From contig JAEYUK010000169.1 in NCBI GenBank assembly GCA_023432655.1, positions 1 through 9,105 of the forward strand: 9,105 bases of DNA, in the 5' to 3' direction. Positions 1 through 6,253 of this stretch are shown here, piece after piece (position 1 is the first letter of the stretch; the number at the start of each line of letters is the position of its first letter). Under the pieces are notes generated by a model, which was not told the origin of the DNA, searched no databases, and was given only the letters and a program-made list of their open reading frames with translations. Position numbers and translations under genes: made by a program. Source of the stretch: Pseudomonadota bacterium (lineage in GTDB: Bacteria; Bdellovibrionota; Bacteriovoracia; Bacteriovoracales; Bacteriovoracaceae).

Positions 1-370
1 CCCTGAATACAATCATGGTATTTCAGGAGCTTTAAAAAATGCTCTCGATTTTCTTTATAAAGAATGGAACAACAAAGTCGCGGGCCTTGTATCCTACGGT
101 AGTGCTGGCGGAGCTCGTGCGGCAGAACAGATGAGACTCGTATTGGCCGAACTTCAAATGGCCACAGTCCGTGGACAAGTTATGTTCTCCCTTCGAACTG
201 ACTTTGAAAACTACCAGGATTTTAAACCGGCCCCTCACCATGAGAAAGAGCTCACAACTCTTATTGACCAAGTCATCTCTTGGGGGAATGCCTTTACAAC
301 TCTCCATAAGGAAAGTGAAAGGCCAATGAGCGTAAAAACGGAGCCGAGTGATGATATCCGGGTGCAATAA
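1..370 (+). CDS. NADPH-dependent FMN reductase family protein, 3' part only
   Basis: This open frame is already open at the window edge (first full codon at base 2) and ends at TAA 368-370, so the N-terminal part of the flavodoxin-like domain is missing. The visible start reads PEYNHGISGALKNALDFL, the flavin-binding loop and following helix of the SsuE/YieF-type NADPH-dependent FMN reductase family. It continues with VAGLVSYGSAGGARAAEQMR, the second conserved loop and helix of that fold. Family members are soluble cytosolic flavoproteins that move electrons from NAD(P)H to FMN, quinones or azo compounds; the substrate cannot be told here. The last 25 or so residues are polar and probably lie outside the fold. 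It faces cheW tail to tail with three bases between the stop codons and no visible terminator. Family assignment is firm, exact role is not. Confidence 0.88.
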   Translation, partial: PEYNHGISGALKNALDFLYKEWNNKVAGLVSYGSAGGARAAEQMRLVLAELQMATVRGQVMFSLRTDFENYQDFKPAPHHEKELTTLIDQVISWGNAFTTLHKESERPMSVKTEPSDDIRVQ

Positions 371-373
371 CTT

Positions 374-853
374 CTAGGCGGCAACCTTTAAATGATGTTC
401 AATTAAACCCTCTAACATGGAAGCGGGATTAAGCCATAAACTTAGTCCCGACTCTCGTTTGATGATTCCATGTAAGTATTTACCAGAGTTATCAGAATCC
501 GGCACCGGAGAGATAATTGAGGAGGAGACGTTGATAACATTTCGAATAGAGTCAATCACCATACCGACTAATTTTCCATCAAATGAGAAAATCACAATAC
601 CATTTTCAAAAGTATCTTCATTCGGTTTAATTCCAAACTTTTTTCTAACGTCAATTAACGTGAGGACTGTTCCCCGTAAATCAACGAGTCCTAAAATATG
701 AGAAGGTGCACCTGCCACAGGGGTGATTTTAGTCATGGGAATAACTTCTTTCACCTGACTTAACTCCAGAGCATACAGATCGTTCCCGAGTGTAATTTCT
801 AAAAATTTACGCGTTTGTTGGTGAGATTGATCATTGTTTTTGAACATATCCAT
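374..853 (-). CDS. cheW: CheW-like chemotaxis coupling protein
   Basis: A 159-residue protein made of a single CheW domain, the usual size for a stand-alone CheW adaptor, which links chemoreceptors to the kinase CheA in the cytosolic chemosensory array. After a short polar N-terminus, residues 16-40 (KFLEITLGNDLYALEL..VKEVI) form the first strands. Residues 53-74 hold the family signature, here GLVDLRG around R60-G61 followed by LIDVRKKFG. There is no receiver or kinase domain, so it is not CheV or CheA. I chose the ATG at 853 because GAGGGG lies about 10 bases upstream; the ATG two codons later would be too far from it. No other chemotaxis gene is in the window, so this may be an orphan CheW. 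The gene upstream on the same strand is the Bcr/CflA exporter, 82 bases away, and a sigma-28-like promoter sits in that gap. Confidence 0.93.
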   Translation of the reverse strand: MDMFKNNDQSHQQTRKFLEITLGNDLYALELSQVKEVIPMTKITPVAGAPSHILGLVDLRGTVLTLIDVRKKFGIKPNEDTFENGIVIFSFDGKLVGMVIDSIRNVINVSSSIISPVPDSDNSGKYLHGIIKRESGLSLWLNPASMLEGLIEHHLKVAA

Positions 854-878
854 AAGTGTTTAACCCCTCATAAATACT

Positions 879-905
879 TTATCGGAATAAATTTTAAGGA
901 AGTTA
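879..905 (-). promoter_or_regulatory. Candidate sigma-28 (FliA-type) promoter of cheW
   Basis: Read on the minus strand, bases 886-879 spell TCCGATAA, matching seven of eight bases of the FliA -10 element GCCGATAA. Exactly 15 bases upstream is TAAC (905-902) against the -35 core TAAA. Transcription would start near 870, leaving a leader of about 17 bases that carries the GAGGGG ribosome binding site. Sigma-28 control of chemotaxis genes is well known in flagellated bacteria. The -35 match is imperfect, so this is a candidate. Confidence 0.42.
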
Positions 906-935
906 AGTTATTTCTCTTAAGGAATCTTGAGCTGA

Positions 936-2120
936 CTAAATATTTTTAATTGACCAAGACGCTCGATGTGAAAAAGAATATAAAACATGGATAATATAGG
1001 CCAAAACCCCACAACCAAAAATGATAAAACTCATCGGTTTAATAGTCCCATTGTGAAAGTGGCTGACCATCGAAGAAACCAGGGCCGCAATCACGAACTG
1101 GATTGTTCCCATCAAGGCCGAAGCACTTCCAGCGAATTTTTTTTGATTGGAAAGGGCACTAGCGGCGGCATTGGGAGCAACCATGCCCATATTTAAAATG
1201 AAGAGAAACAGACCGATGCACATCCCCCAGAGCGGCCCATTATAAAAACCGATGAAAAAAAGTAGTAACCCTGCTAGCGCCACGAAAGGGTAAACTTTTT
1301 TAAGAATAAACTCTGGATTTTTATTACGAAGCAGTCTGCCGTTAACTTGAGAGAAAGCGATTAATCCAAATGCATTAACTCCAAAAACCCATGAGTATTG
1401 GGTAGGAGTAAGACCATAGTGAGTAATAAAAACAAAGGGTGATCCAGTGATGTAAGCAAACATTCCGCCATAAACGAGGCTCATTGATAATGTGTGCCCG
1501 ATAAAAACTCTATCACAAAGAATTTCGCGGAAGTTTCTCAAAACGTTCGTTTTACCGGAGCTACTTTCAAAATCATGAGTTTCTTTTAAGAAAAAGTGAA
1601 CTGCCACTAAAGTCACAAGACTGATGCCGGCCAGTACCCAGAAAATGGAGCGCCAGCCAAAAGCGTCCGTCAGAATTCCACCGACAATTGGTGCAAGAAT
1701 GGGAGCGAGCCCCATGATCAGCATCAGAAGAGAAAAGACTCTTGCAGCTTCATGTGGTTGATAAAGATCTCTGACAATGGCACGGCCAATAACAAGACCT
1801 GCACAGGATCCCAGAGCTTGCATGAATCGAAAAAGAATCAAACTATCAACATCTGCGGCTACAGCACAGAGGATAGACGAAAGCATGTAAAGGATAAGTC
1901 CAAAATAGAGCGGTTTTTTTCTGCCAAAACGGTCAGTCAGTGGCCCATAAAAAACTTGTCCAAAGGAGAGGCCAATGAGAAACGAAGCCAGAGATAACTG
2001 AACAGAAGAAAGTTCAACTGAAAACTGTCTGGCTATTTCCGGCAATGCCGGTAAATACATATCGATTGAAAGAGGGCCAAAAGCGGTTAAAAGGGCAAGA
2101 ACAAATATAATGATATTCAT
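936..2120 (-). CDS. Bcr/CflA family MFS drug exporter
   Basis: A 394-residue inner-membrane proton-coupled exporter with 12 predicted helices, the normal length for the Bcr/CflA (DHA1) group of the major facilitator superfamily. Helix 1 carries the subfamily hallmark PLSIDMYLPALP with acidic D20. The loop after helix 2 is MFS motif A (GPLTDRFGRKKP, residues 59-70). Helix 4 has the charged R98 and the group-specific GRAIVRDLY (112-120). Helix 5 has the antiporter-like segment LAPILAPIVGG (139-149). Known relatives export bicyclomycin, chloramphenicol, sulfonamides or cysteine; the substrate cannot be read from sequence. The ATG at 2120 is the only sensible start, but its Shine-Dalgarno AAGGGGGT ends one base before it, an unusually tight spacing. 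It begins 17 bases after the small membrane protein gene on the same strand, so it is likely the last gene of the yhbW-led operon. Confidence 0.92.
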   Translation of the reverse strand: MNIIIFVLALLTAFGPLSIDMYLPALPEIARQFSVELSSVQLSLASFLIGLSFGQVFYGPLTDRFGRKKPLYFGLILYMLSSILCAVAADVDSLILFRFMQALGSCAGLVIGRAIVRDLYQPHEAARVFSLLMLIMGLAPILAPIVGGILTDAFGWRSIFWVLAGISLVTLVAVHFFLKETHDFESSSGKTNVLRNFREILCDRVFIGHTLSMSLVYGGMFAYITGSPFVFITHYGLTPTQYSWVFGVNAFGLIAFSQVNGRLLRNKNPEFILKKVYPFVALAGLLLFFIGFYNGPLWGMCIGLFLFILNMGMVAPNAAASALSNQKKFAGSASALMGTIQFVIAALVSSMVSHFHNGTIKPMSFIIFGCGVLAYIIHVLYSFSHRASWSIKNI

Positions 2121-2137
2121 GACCCCCTTTATACGCC

Positions 2138-2338
2138 CTATTCAGGTGGTTGCAAAATCTTATTACTCACTAACTGACATACTATGAAAAGGGTAAGGGC
2201 CAGCAGAAGACTTGAGAAAATAAAGTCAGCTCCTTCCAACGCCAATTCAAGATTAGATGTTATTAATCCGTAAGTCACAAGACCGTATGAGATCAGACCA
2301 AACACTAAAAATTTGAAGGACTCCTTAATATGATTCAT
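2138..2338 (-). CDS. Small two-helix membrane protein, unknown function
   Basis: A 66-residue protein with a short basic N-terminus (MNHIKESFK) and two hydrophobic stretches, about residues 9-28 and 38-59, separated by a short acidic segment (ELALEGAD). It ends in a short polar tail. I do not recognise a family. The call as a real gene rests on an AGGAGAGG ribosome binding site just upstream, on the fit between the aldo/keto reductase gene and the Bcr/CflA gene on the same strand, and on coding-like composition. Its start codon is buried in a perfect 12-bp hairpin with the Shine-Dalgarno in the loop, suggesting regulated translation. Next to an exporter it could be an accessory subunit or an unrelated small membrane protein; both are guesses. 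Confidence 0.75.
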   Translation of the reverse strand: MNHIKESFKFLVFGLISYGLVTYGLITSNLELALEGADFIFSSLLLALTLFIVCQLVSNKILQPPE

Positions 2339-2369
2339 AGAATACCTCTCCTGGAGTGTATTCTATGAA
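2334..2369 (-). promoter_or_regulatory. Start-codon hairpin: 12-bp perfect inverted repeat, SD in loop
   Basis: TTCATAGAATAC (2334-2345) and GTATTCTATGAA (2358-2369) are perfect reverse complements with a 12-base loop. In minus-strand mRNA the loop carries AGGAG (2352-2348) and the 3' arm contains the ATG (2338-2336) of the small membrane protein. Only three of twelve pairs are G:C, and no U-tract follows, so it does not look like a terminator. It could be an mRNA switch that hides the start codon, or a DNA operator with two 12-bp half-sites. Confidence 0.7.
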
Positions 2370-2421
2370 ATTTTGGAGTTAGATAACAGATACAGATTTT
2401 TATATTTCGACCAGAACAGTT

Positions 2422-3363
2422 TCACTCCCCGGAAAGAAGAGAAAGATTTTCGGCCGTGAGAGTAAGCCGTCCGGCCTTCATGATATCATCAAGTTGGGCA
2501 AGAGTTGTAGCACTGGCAATGGGAGCGACAACCCCTGGTCGAGTCATAAGCCAGGCAAGAGAAACTTGAGCAGGGGTGGCCTCGTGTTCTCGAGAAACAA
2601 TATCCAGCTTTCTTAAAATCTCCATCCCTTTGGGATCGAGATAAGATTTTACTCCGCCTCCCCTCTGACTTTGATTAAGATCATCAAGACTTCGGTACTT
2701 GCCAGTAAGAAACCCGCTCGCTAGAGAATAATAGCTTATAACGCCAATATTATGACTCACACAAAATTCAGCAAATTCATTTTCATACTCTTCCCGATCA
2801 TAAAGATTATAACGAGGCTGCAGAGTCACATAATGAGGGAGAGAATATTTTTTTGAGACATCAATCGATTCCTGCATTCTCTCTTTGGAATAATTAGATG
2901 CTCCAATGTAGCGAACCTTGCCGGCCTTTATAAGATCGCTATAGGCACTAAGAGTTTCTTCCAATGGTGTTTCAGGGTCATCTTGATGAGATTGATAAAG
3001 GTCAATGTAATCCGTCTGAAGTCTTCGCAAAGAATTCTCAACTGCTTCCAATATATATTTCTTCCTAAGTCCTTTCTTTCCTGGTCCCATTTCGAGGCCG
3101 ACTTTAGTGGCGAGAACGACCTTTTGCCGGTTTCCACTTTTCTTTAACCATTTACCGATAATCGTTTCCGATTCGCCGCCCTTATTCCCTGACACCCAGT
3201 TAGAATACATATCGGCGGTATCAATGAGATTAAAACCTGTTGCAACAAAACGATCCAGCAGCTTAAACCCTTCTTCTTCAGTCACAGTCCATCCGAAAAC
3301 ATTTCCTCCAAAGGCCAGAGGGGCAACCTCTATATCAGAAGAACCTAGTTTTCTGAGTTTCAT
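2422..3363 (-). CDS. Aldo/keto reductase (NADPH-dependent)
   Basis: A 313-residue single-domain aldo/keto reductase, a cytosolic TIM barrel that reduces aldehydes and ketones with NADPH. The catalytic tetrad is visible: D48 and Y53 in DTADMY, K87 in LATKVG and H126 in YQSHQDD. Family motifs follow, GKVRYIGASNYS (148-159, substrate and cofactor contacts), YNLYDRE with its upstream LQPRYN, and the C-terminal GVVAPIASATTLAQLDD (around 276-292) that binds the 2'-phosphate end of NADPH in this type. It resembles the bacterial YajO/YghZ-like group more than the eukaryotic reductases. Its ATG overlaps the TGA of the yhbW-like gene by four bases (ATGA), so the two are probably translationally coupled. 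An 83-base gap with a hairpin follows before the small membrane gene. The real substrate is unknown; detoxification of reactive carbonyls is an inference. Confidence 0.94.
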   Translation of the reverse strand: MKLRKLGSSDIEVAPLAFGGNVFGWTVTEEEGFKLLDRFVATGFNLIDTADMYSNWVSGNKGGESETIIGKWLKKSGNRQKVVLATKVGLEMGPGKKGLRKKYILEAVENSLRRLQTDYIDLYQSHQDDPETPLEETLSAYSDLIKAGKVRYIGASNYSKERMQESIDVSKKYSLPHYVTLQPRYNLYDREEYENEFAEFCVSHNIGVISYYSLASGFLTGKYRSLDDLNQSQRGGGVKSYLDPKGMEILRKLDIVSREHEATPAQVSLAWLMTRPGVVAPIASATTLAQLDDIMKAGRLTLTAENLSLLSGE

Positions 3364-4334
3364 AATATCTCCCTAAGTAGTGTGTATGATTTTCGACGTT
3401 GTTCCTGATCGTAAATCATCGACAGAATCATAAAATGATCGATTCCACTTTTTATATACGGTGCTAGAAGTTTTTTTATCGTTTCAGGAGAGCCAATAAA
3501 TTTTGGAAAGGTTGCTCGTACCTGGGCCCGCTCGATGGGCGTTAGCGGGTTCGCTTCAGTTTCTTTGGGATCAGGTAAAAATCCACGAGGCCCACCTTGA
3601 ATAAATCTTAGATAAGACAGATCAGACGATTGAGCGAGTTTTTCAGCTTCCTGATCCGTTTCAGCACAAATAATATGACAACCCATCATGCAAAGAGGCC
3701 TAGATAAATAATCTGAAGCTCTAAAGTTTCTTTTATAGAGATTCAATACTTCGATAGCAGGAAAGCCTGAAAAGTGCTGGGCAAAGGAATAAGGTAGACC
3801 TCGCTGGGCCGCAAGCTGTGCCCCAAAATCACTACTACCAAGCATCCAAATCTCAGGTCGTGAAACTCTGGTAGGCACGGCCTTTAGAGGTAGCTCATCA
3901 GCAAAATACTTTTCTAATAGCTCAAGCTCTTGCGGAAAATTCTCGGCCGCATGAGGATTATGCCCTCTTAATGCAACAGTGGCTCTGGAGCCAGAACCAG
4001 GTGCCCTACCCAGACCTAAGTCTATCCTACCAGGATAGAGGGCCTCTAAAGTTCTGAAAACTTCGGCGATATGAAAAGTGGCGTGATTCGGGAGCATTAT
4101 GCCACCAGAACCAATCCGCATTTTTTTTGTGAGTCCGGCAATATGAGGTATAAGAACTTCCGGAGAGGAACTTCCAATGCCCTCCATATCATGATGTTCG
4201 GCCACCCAAAAACGCTCATAATTTAAACTCTCTACATGACGAGCGAGATCTCCAACATGAGCAAGACTTTCACTTGGAGTTTCTCCTGACAAAATTGGAC
4301 ACAAATCTAAAACGGAGAGATGAATTTGAGACAT
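3360..4334 (-). CDS. yhbW: LLM-class flavin-dependent monooxygenase, YhbW-like
   Basis: A 324-residue member of the bacterial luciferase-like (LLM) family, very close in layout to E. coli YhbW. It is expected to be a cytosolic TIM barrel using reduced flavin and oxygen, with flavin supplied by a separate reductase. Recognisable blocks, in order, are SVLDLCPI (7-14), WVAEHHD (43-49), the strand and loop IGSGGIMLPNH (74-84), YPGRIDLGLGRAPGSG (100-115) and MLGSSDFGAQLAA near residue 175. These are the usual YhbW/alkanal-monooxygenase-like signatures. The ATG at 4334 has AGGAG six bases upstream. It heads a minus-strand run with the aldo/keto reductase. The physiological substrate of YhbW proteins is not known. 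The FMN reductase fragment at the left end of the window could in principle supply flavin, but it is about 3 kb away and on the other strand. Confidence 0.93.
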   Translation of the reverse strand: MSQIHLSVLDLCPILSGETPSESLAHVGDLARHVESLNYERFWVAEHHDMEGIGSSSPEVLIPHIAGLTKKMRIGSGGIMLPNHATFHIAEVFRTLEALYPGRIDLGLGRAPGSGSRATVALRGHNPHAAENFPQELELLEKYFADELPLKAVPTRVSRPEIWMLGSSDFGAQLAAQRGLPYSFAQHFSGFPAIEVLNLYKRNFRASDYLSRPLCMMGCHIICAETDQEAEKLAQSSDLSYLRFIQGGPRGFLPDPKETEANPLTPIERAQVRATFPKFIGSPETIKKLLAPYIKSGIDHFMILSMIYDQEQRRKSYTLLREIL

Positions 4335-4422
4335 GTTAAACTCCTTATCTTGGTAGCAAAACGCACCTACTATCCAGAGATAAAAGGTTATTAATTCCGA
4401 CTTTCCCTAAATTTCGCTGTAA

Positions 4423-4431
4423 TGCTAGAAT
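4423..4431 (+). promoter_or_regulatory. Candidate extended -10 promoter for the 39-codon gene
   Basis: TG at 4423-4424, one base, then TAGAAT at 4426-4431 forms an extended -10 element, with only a weak -35 upstream. Transcription would start near 4438, about 40 bases before the ATG at 4479. The start region contains AGGTG (4438-4442) with a matching CACC at 4445-4448 and CACCT at 4455-4459, a possible small operator or hairpin. Support is from sequence alone. Confidence 0.35.
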
Positions 4432-4478
4432 GAAATGAGGTGTTCACCAGAGATCACCTATTCAGAAGGGCGAAGTTC

Positions 4479-4598
4479 ATGAAGAAGGACTCTTTCATAG
4501 ACATTGCGAATCTCATCCTGGGCATTTTGGCGATATTTTGGTTTGGAGTGGTTATGATTCCTAAAATGGAAATCATCCCCACTCCATGGAATTTTTAA
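4479..4598 (+). CDS. 39-residue single-helix membrane protein, unknown
   Basis: A short frame from ATG 4479 to TAA 4596-4598 encodes 39 residues. It starts MKKDSFIDIA, then has one hydrophobic helix at about residues 10-28 (NLILGILAIFWFGVVMI), then a short Pro-containing tail ending TPWNF. AAGGG lies eight bases upstream of the ATG and an extended -10 lies about 50 bases upstream. It fills the gap between the divergent yhbW gene and the convergent DUF3347 gene. Its stop overlaps the latter's stop: both use the TTTTAA palindromic stretch and share bases 4595-4598. It matches no family I know. The positively charged N-terminus and single helix fit a small inner-membrane protein. The evidence is good for expression signals but not decisive, so treat as a probable gene. 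Confidence 0.55.
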   Translation: MKKDSFIDIANLILGILAIFWFGVVMIPKMEIIPTPWNF

Positions 4599-5113
4599 AA
4601 CTTAGTGTCCTGAGTTCCGCATTCAAGCATTTCCATTGCGTAAACATTCTTTACGCCTTTGTTAACGTCTGTATTTTGGATCCAGGATTTTTTAACCATC
4701 GGACACGAAAAAATATTGAAGTTACTTCCCACATCATAAGTTTGTACCAACTTGATAAGGGGATTCACAAAAGATTCATACGAAGCAAGATTAGCATCAT
4801 GCTTTTCTGAGGCTTTGATAGAATCAAGTTTCTTGACCTGATTCTTTACTTCTTTCAAAGATGAACCTTGGCTCTTCTTCACCAGGGCGGAAAGCTCCTG
4901 AGATTTCTTTTCTATTAAAGAATTATCTTTCTTCAAAAAAGCGTTAAAAAGTTCATCATTCTTATCCAGAATGAGTTTAACTTCGCTCACATCTTTTGCA
5001 GGCAGTGCTTTTCTTTTAACACTCATCTTTTCAGTTTCGTGATGAGAATGGTGAGAATGCTGAGCCTGCACACCTAAAGAGCTAAGTAACAAAGTAAAAA
5101 GTATAATTTTCAA
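4595..5113 (-). CDS. DUF3347-domain periplasmic protein with His-rich N-terminus
   Basis: A 172-residue exported protein. Residues 1-17 are a signal peptide (MKIILFTLLLSSLGVQA, cleavage before Q18). The mature protein opens with a metal-binding-looking cluster, HSHHSHH (19-25). The rest is Lys-rich and helical and fits DUF3347, whose C-terminal signature is visible as SCPM at C137-M139, W144 and the end MEMLECG with C165. DUF3347 domains often occur with heavy-metal efflux and copper proteins, and the conserved Cys, Met and His are thought to bind metal; this is family context, not shown here. The start codon is TTG at 5113, with AGGAG six bases upstream and no better ATG. The gene begins nine bases after the YceI stop, so the two form one transcription unit. 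Its stop overlaps the convergent 39-codon gene. No terminator is visible. Confidence 0.85.
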   Translation of the reverse strand: MKIILFTLLLSSLGVQAQHSHHSHHETEKMSVKRKALPAKDVSEVKLILDKNDELFNAFLKKDNSLIEKKSQELSALVKKSQGSSLKEVKNQVKKLDSIKASEKHDANLASYESFVNPLIKLVQTYDVGSNFNIFSCPMVKKSWIQNTDVNKGVKNVYAMEMLECGTQDTKF

Positions 5114-5122
5114 AACCTACTC

Positions 5123-5701
5123 CTATTTACAAGATTTTGGAACAGAAGCCACTAATTCAATATTCACATCCGGCCAAGTCACACCTTCATGAAGAACCTC
5201 ACATGCTTTGGTCAGGCTATCAAGATTAGACTTCATACCAAAATCTAGAACATTAATAGAGCCATTTAAAGTCACAGTGTTTTTAGCTTCATCATATTTC
5301 TTAGTCAGAGTAACTTTCTTGGTTGTACCGTTAAGAGTAAAATCAACTTCAACATCTGAAGCATTTACTTTGACAACTTTACCTGTGATAGAAGTTCCCT
5401 TGGCCATCTTCTTGAAGAAAAACTGAAAAATTTTGGTGTCACGTCCCTTATCGTTTGTTGAAACAGATGCTGTATCAACATTGAAAGTGGCGTTGGCCAG
5501 GAGAGCGTCAACATTATTGGCCTTAGTTGAATTTACAGTAAAACGTGTGAACTGACCGTTTACGCCCACTTTGGCGGGCATTTTGAAGGCCGTCCAACTT
5601 AATTTAGAACCTTCAGGCTGGTAACTGACTGAACAAACATCTGTTGCAGCAAATGAAGAAAGTGAAAGCGTGAGTGCGAGAGCTGAAATTAAAACTTTCA
5701 T
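5123..5701 (-). CDS. YceI-family periplasmic protein
   Basis: A 192-residue exported protein with signal peptide 1-19 (cleavage near SFAA) and a YceI domain, an antiparallel lipocalin-like barrel that in known members binds long polyprenoid or fatty-acid-type ligands. The typical order is seen: W36 in the first strand, VNGQFTRFTV (47-56), the long NVDTASVSTNDKGRD segment (74-88) leading to the FF-rich strand, and TWPDVNIELV (175-184) at the end. Three cysteines (C23, C167, C191) are present, so a disulfide between the ends is possible; this is atypical for the minimal family. It is followed nine bases later by the DUF3347 gene. GAGG lies seven bases before the ATG. A terminator and a palindrome precede it, so it likely has its own regulated promoter. 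The link to metal stress is inferred from its neighbours. Confidence 0.93.
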   Translation of the reverse strand: MKVLISALALTLSLSSFAATDVCSVSYQPEGSKLSWTAFKMPAKVGVNGQFTRFTVNSTKANNVDALLANATFNVDTASVSTNDKGRDTKIFQFFFKKMAKGTSITGKVVKVNASDVEVDFTLNGTTKKVTLTKKYDEAKNTVTLNGSINVLDFGMKSNLDSLTKACEVLHEGVTWPDVNIELVASVPKSCK

Positions 5702-5729
5702 TCGAAAACCTCGTGTTAATTAATCAAAA

Positions 5730-5755
5730 ATTGTGATGGCTTAGAGTATCACAAT
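5730..5755. promoter_or_regulatory. Palindrome in the YceI promoter region
   Basis: ATTGTGAT (5730-5737) and ATCACAAT (5748-5755) are perfect reverse complements separated by ten bases. On the minus strand, one arm overlaps TGTGATACT, a plausible extended -10 for the YceI-DUF3347 unit. The TGTGA half-sites recall CRP/FNR sites, but 12 bases lie between TGTGA and TCACA where CRP needs six. An operator for another dimeric regulator, or a leader hairpin, is more likely. Confidence 0.45.
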
Positions 5756-5780
5756 AATCTAGATCAATTAATAGTTTTCT

Positions 5781-5812
5781 TAGAAAGAAAAGAGGGTCCC
5801 GGAGGACCCTCT
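5781..5812 (-). terminator. Rho-independent terminator after the 119-residue secreted protein gene
   Basis: AGAGGGTCC (5791-5799) and GGACCCTCT (5804-5812) pair perfectly over nine bases around a four-base loop. On the minus strand the stem is followed by TTTCTTTC, a U-rich tail. It begins 12 bases after the stop of the 5824-6183 gene and separates that gene from the YceI gene. The plus strand after the stem lacks a T-tract, so it works in the minus direction only. Confidence 0.88.
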
Positions 5813-5823
5813 GAAGGATTAAA

Positions 5824-6183
5824 TTATTTACAGGCCTGGATGATTGCTTGAACAACCAATAATGATTCATAGGAATCATTCTGGAAAATTTGAACAGTCT
5901 TATTGTTTTTAGTTACTTTATAAGTACTGTAATCAGCGTCCGTCGGAACAGAAACAGTATTGGCCATAGCAAGATCGATATAATCATTAAGACCTTCAAT
6001 CGAAACTTTGTGTTCCGTTTTAATCTTAACGTCACGCTCTTTTCCGAAAGTCACAGTTTTTGAAGCGACACCATTTTTGATAATGCATTCTTGATTTGAA
6101 AATTTACTATAAAATTCAACTCCAGAGGCCATAGCTGAGACCGAAACCAGAGAAAGAGCTGCCAAAGCGAAAGATTTAAACAT
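5824..6183 (-). CDS. Secreted protein of unknown function, 119 aa
   Basis: The frame encodes a signal peptide (residues 1-19, MFKSFALAALSLVSVSAMA) and a 100-residue mature domain that is mostly beta-prone and polar. Two cysteines, C33 and C118, sit near the ends of the mature protein and could form a disulfide. I do not recognise a family. AAGGAGAT sits six bases before the ATG, a strong ribosome binding site, and a clear terminator follows the stop. Upstream, the DUF411 gene ends 70 bases away on the same strand with no visible terminator between them, so readthrough from the metal operon is possible; a separate promoter was not convincingly found. It has no obvious metal-binding motif, so its role may be unrelated to its neighbours. 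Confidence 0.82.
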   Translation of the reverse strand: MFKSFALAALSLVSVSAMASGVEFYSKFSNQECIIKNGVASKTVTFGKERDVKIKTEHKVSIEGLNDYIDLAMANTVSVPTDADYSTYKVTKNNKTVQIFQNDSYESLLVVQAIIQACK

Positions 6184-6253
6184 AAAGATCTCCTTTAATT
6201 ATGTTAATCAAACGCTAGAATAACCGACCTCATAAGTAAAGTGCTCCGGTTTC

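Noticed and set aside
32..367. Minus-strand open frame of 111 codons at the left edge
   Set aside because: It lies antisense to the clearly recognisable FMN reductase fragment and has no family features or ribosome binding site.
894..925. Direct repeat TTAAGGAA twice upstream of cheW
   Set aside because: Short AT-rich words recur by chance in this DNA and no third copy or conserved spacing supports a binding site.
2334..2369. Rho-independent terminator after the aldo/keto reductase
   Set aside because: The stem is mostly A:T with a 12-base loop and no T-tract follows on the minus strand; it overlaps a start codon instead.
2373..2400. Tandem ATCTGT-like copies on the minus strand after the aldo/keto reductase
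   Set aside because: Only two short copies; too little to call a repeat or operator.
4586..4810. Plus-strand 74-codon frame inside the DUF3347 gene
   Set aside because: Antisense to a gene with signal peptide and family motifs; composition looks like a shadow frame.
5730..5755. CRP binding site
   Set aside because: TGTGA and TCACA are 12 bases apart, not six, so the arms cannot both contact a CRP dimer in the known way.
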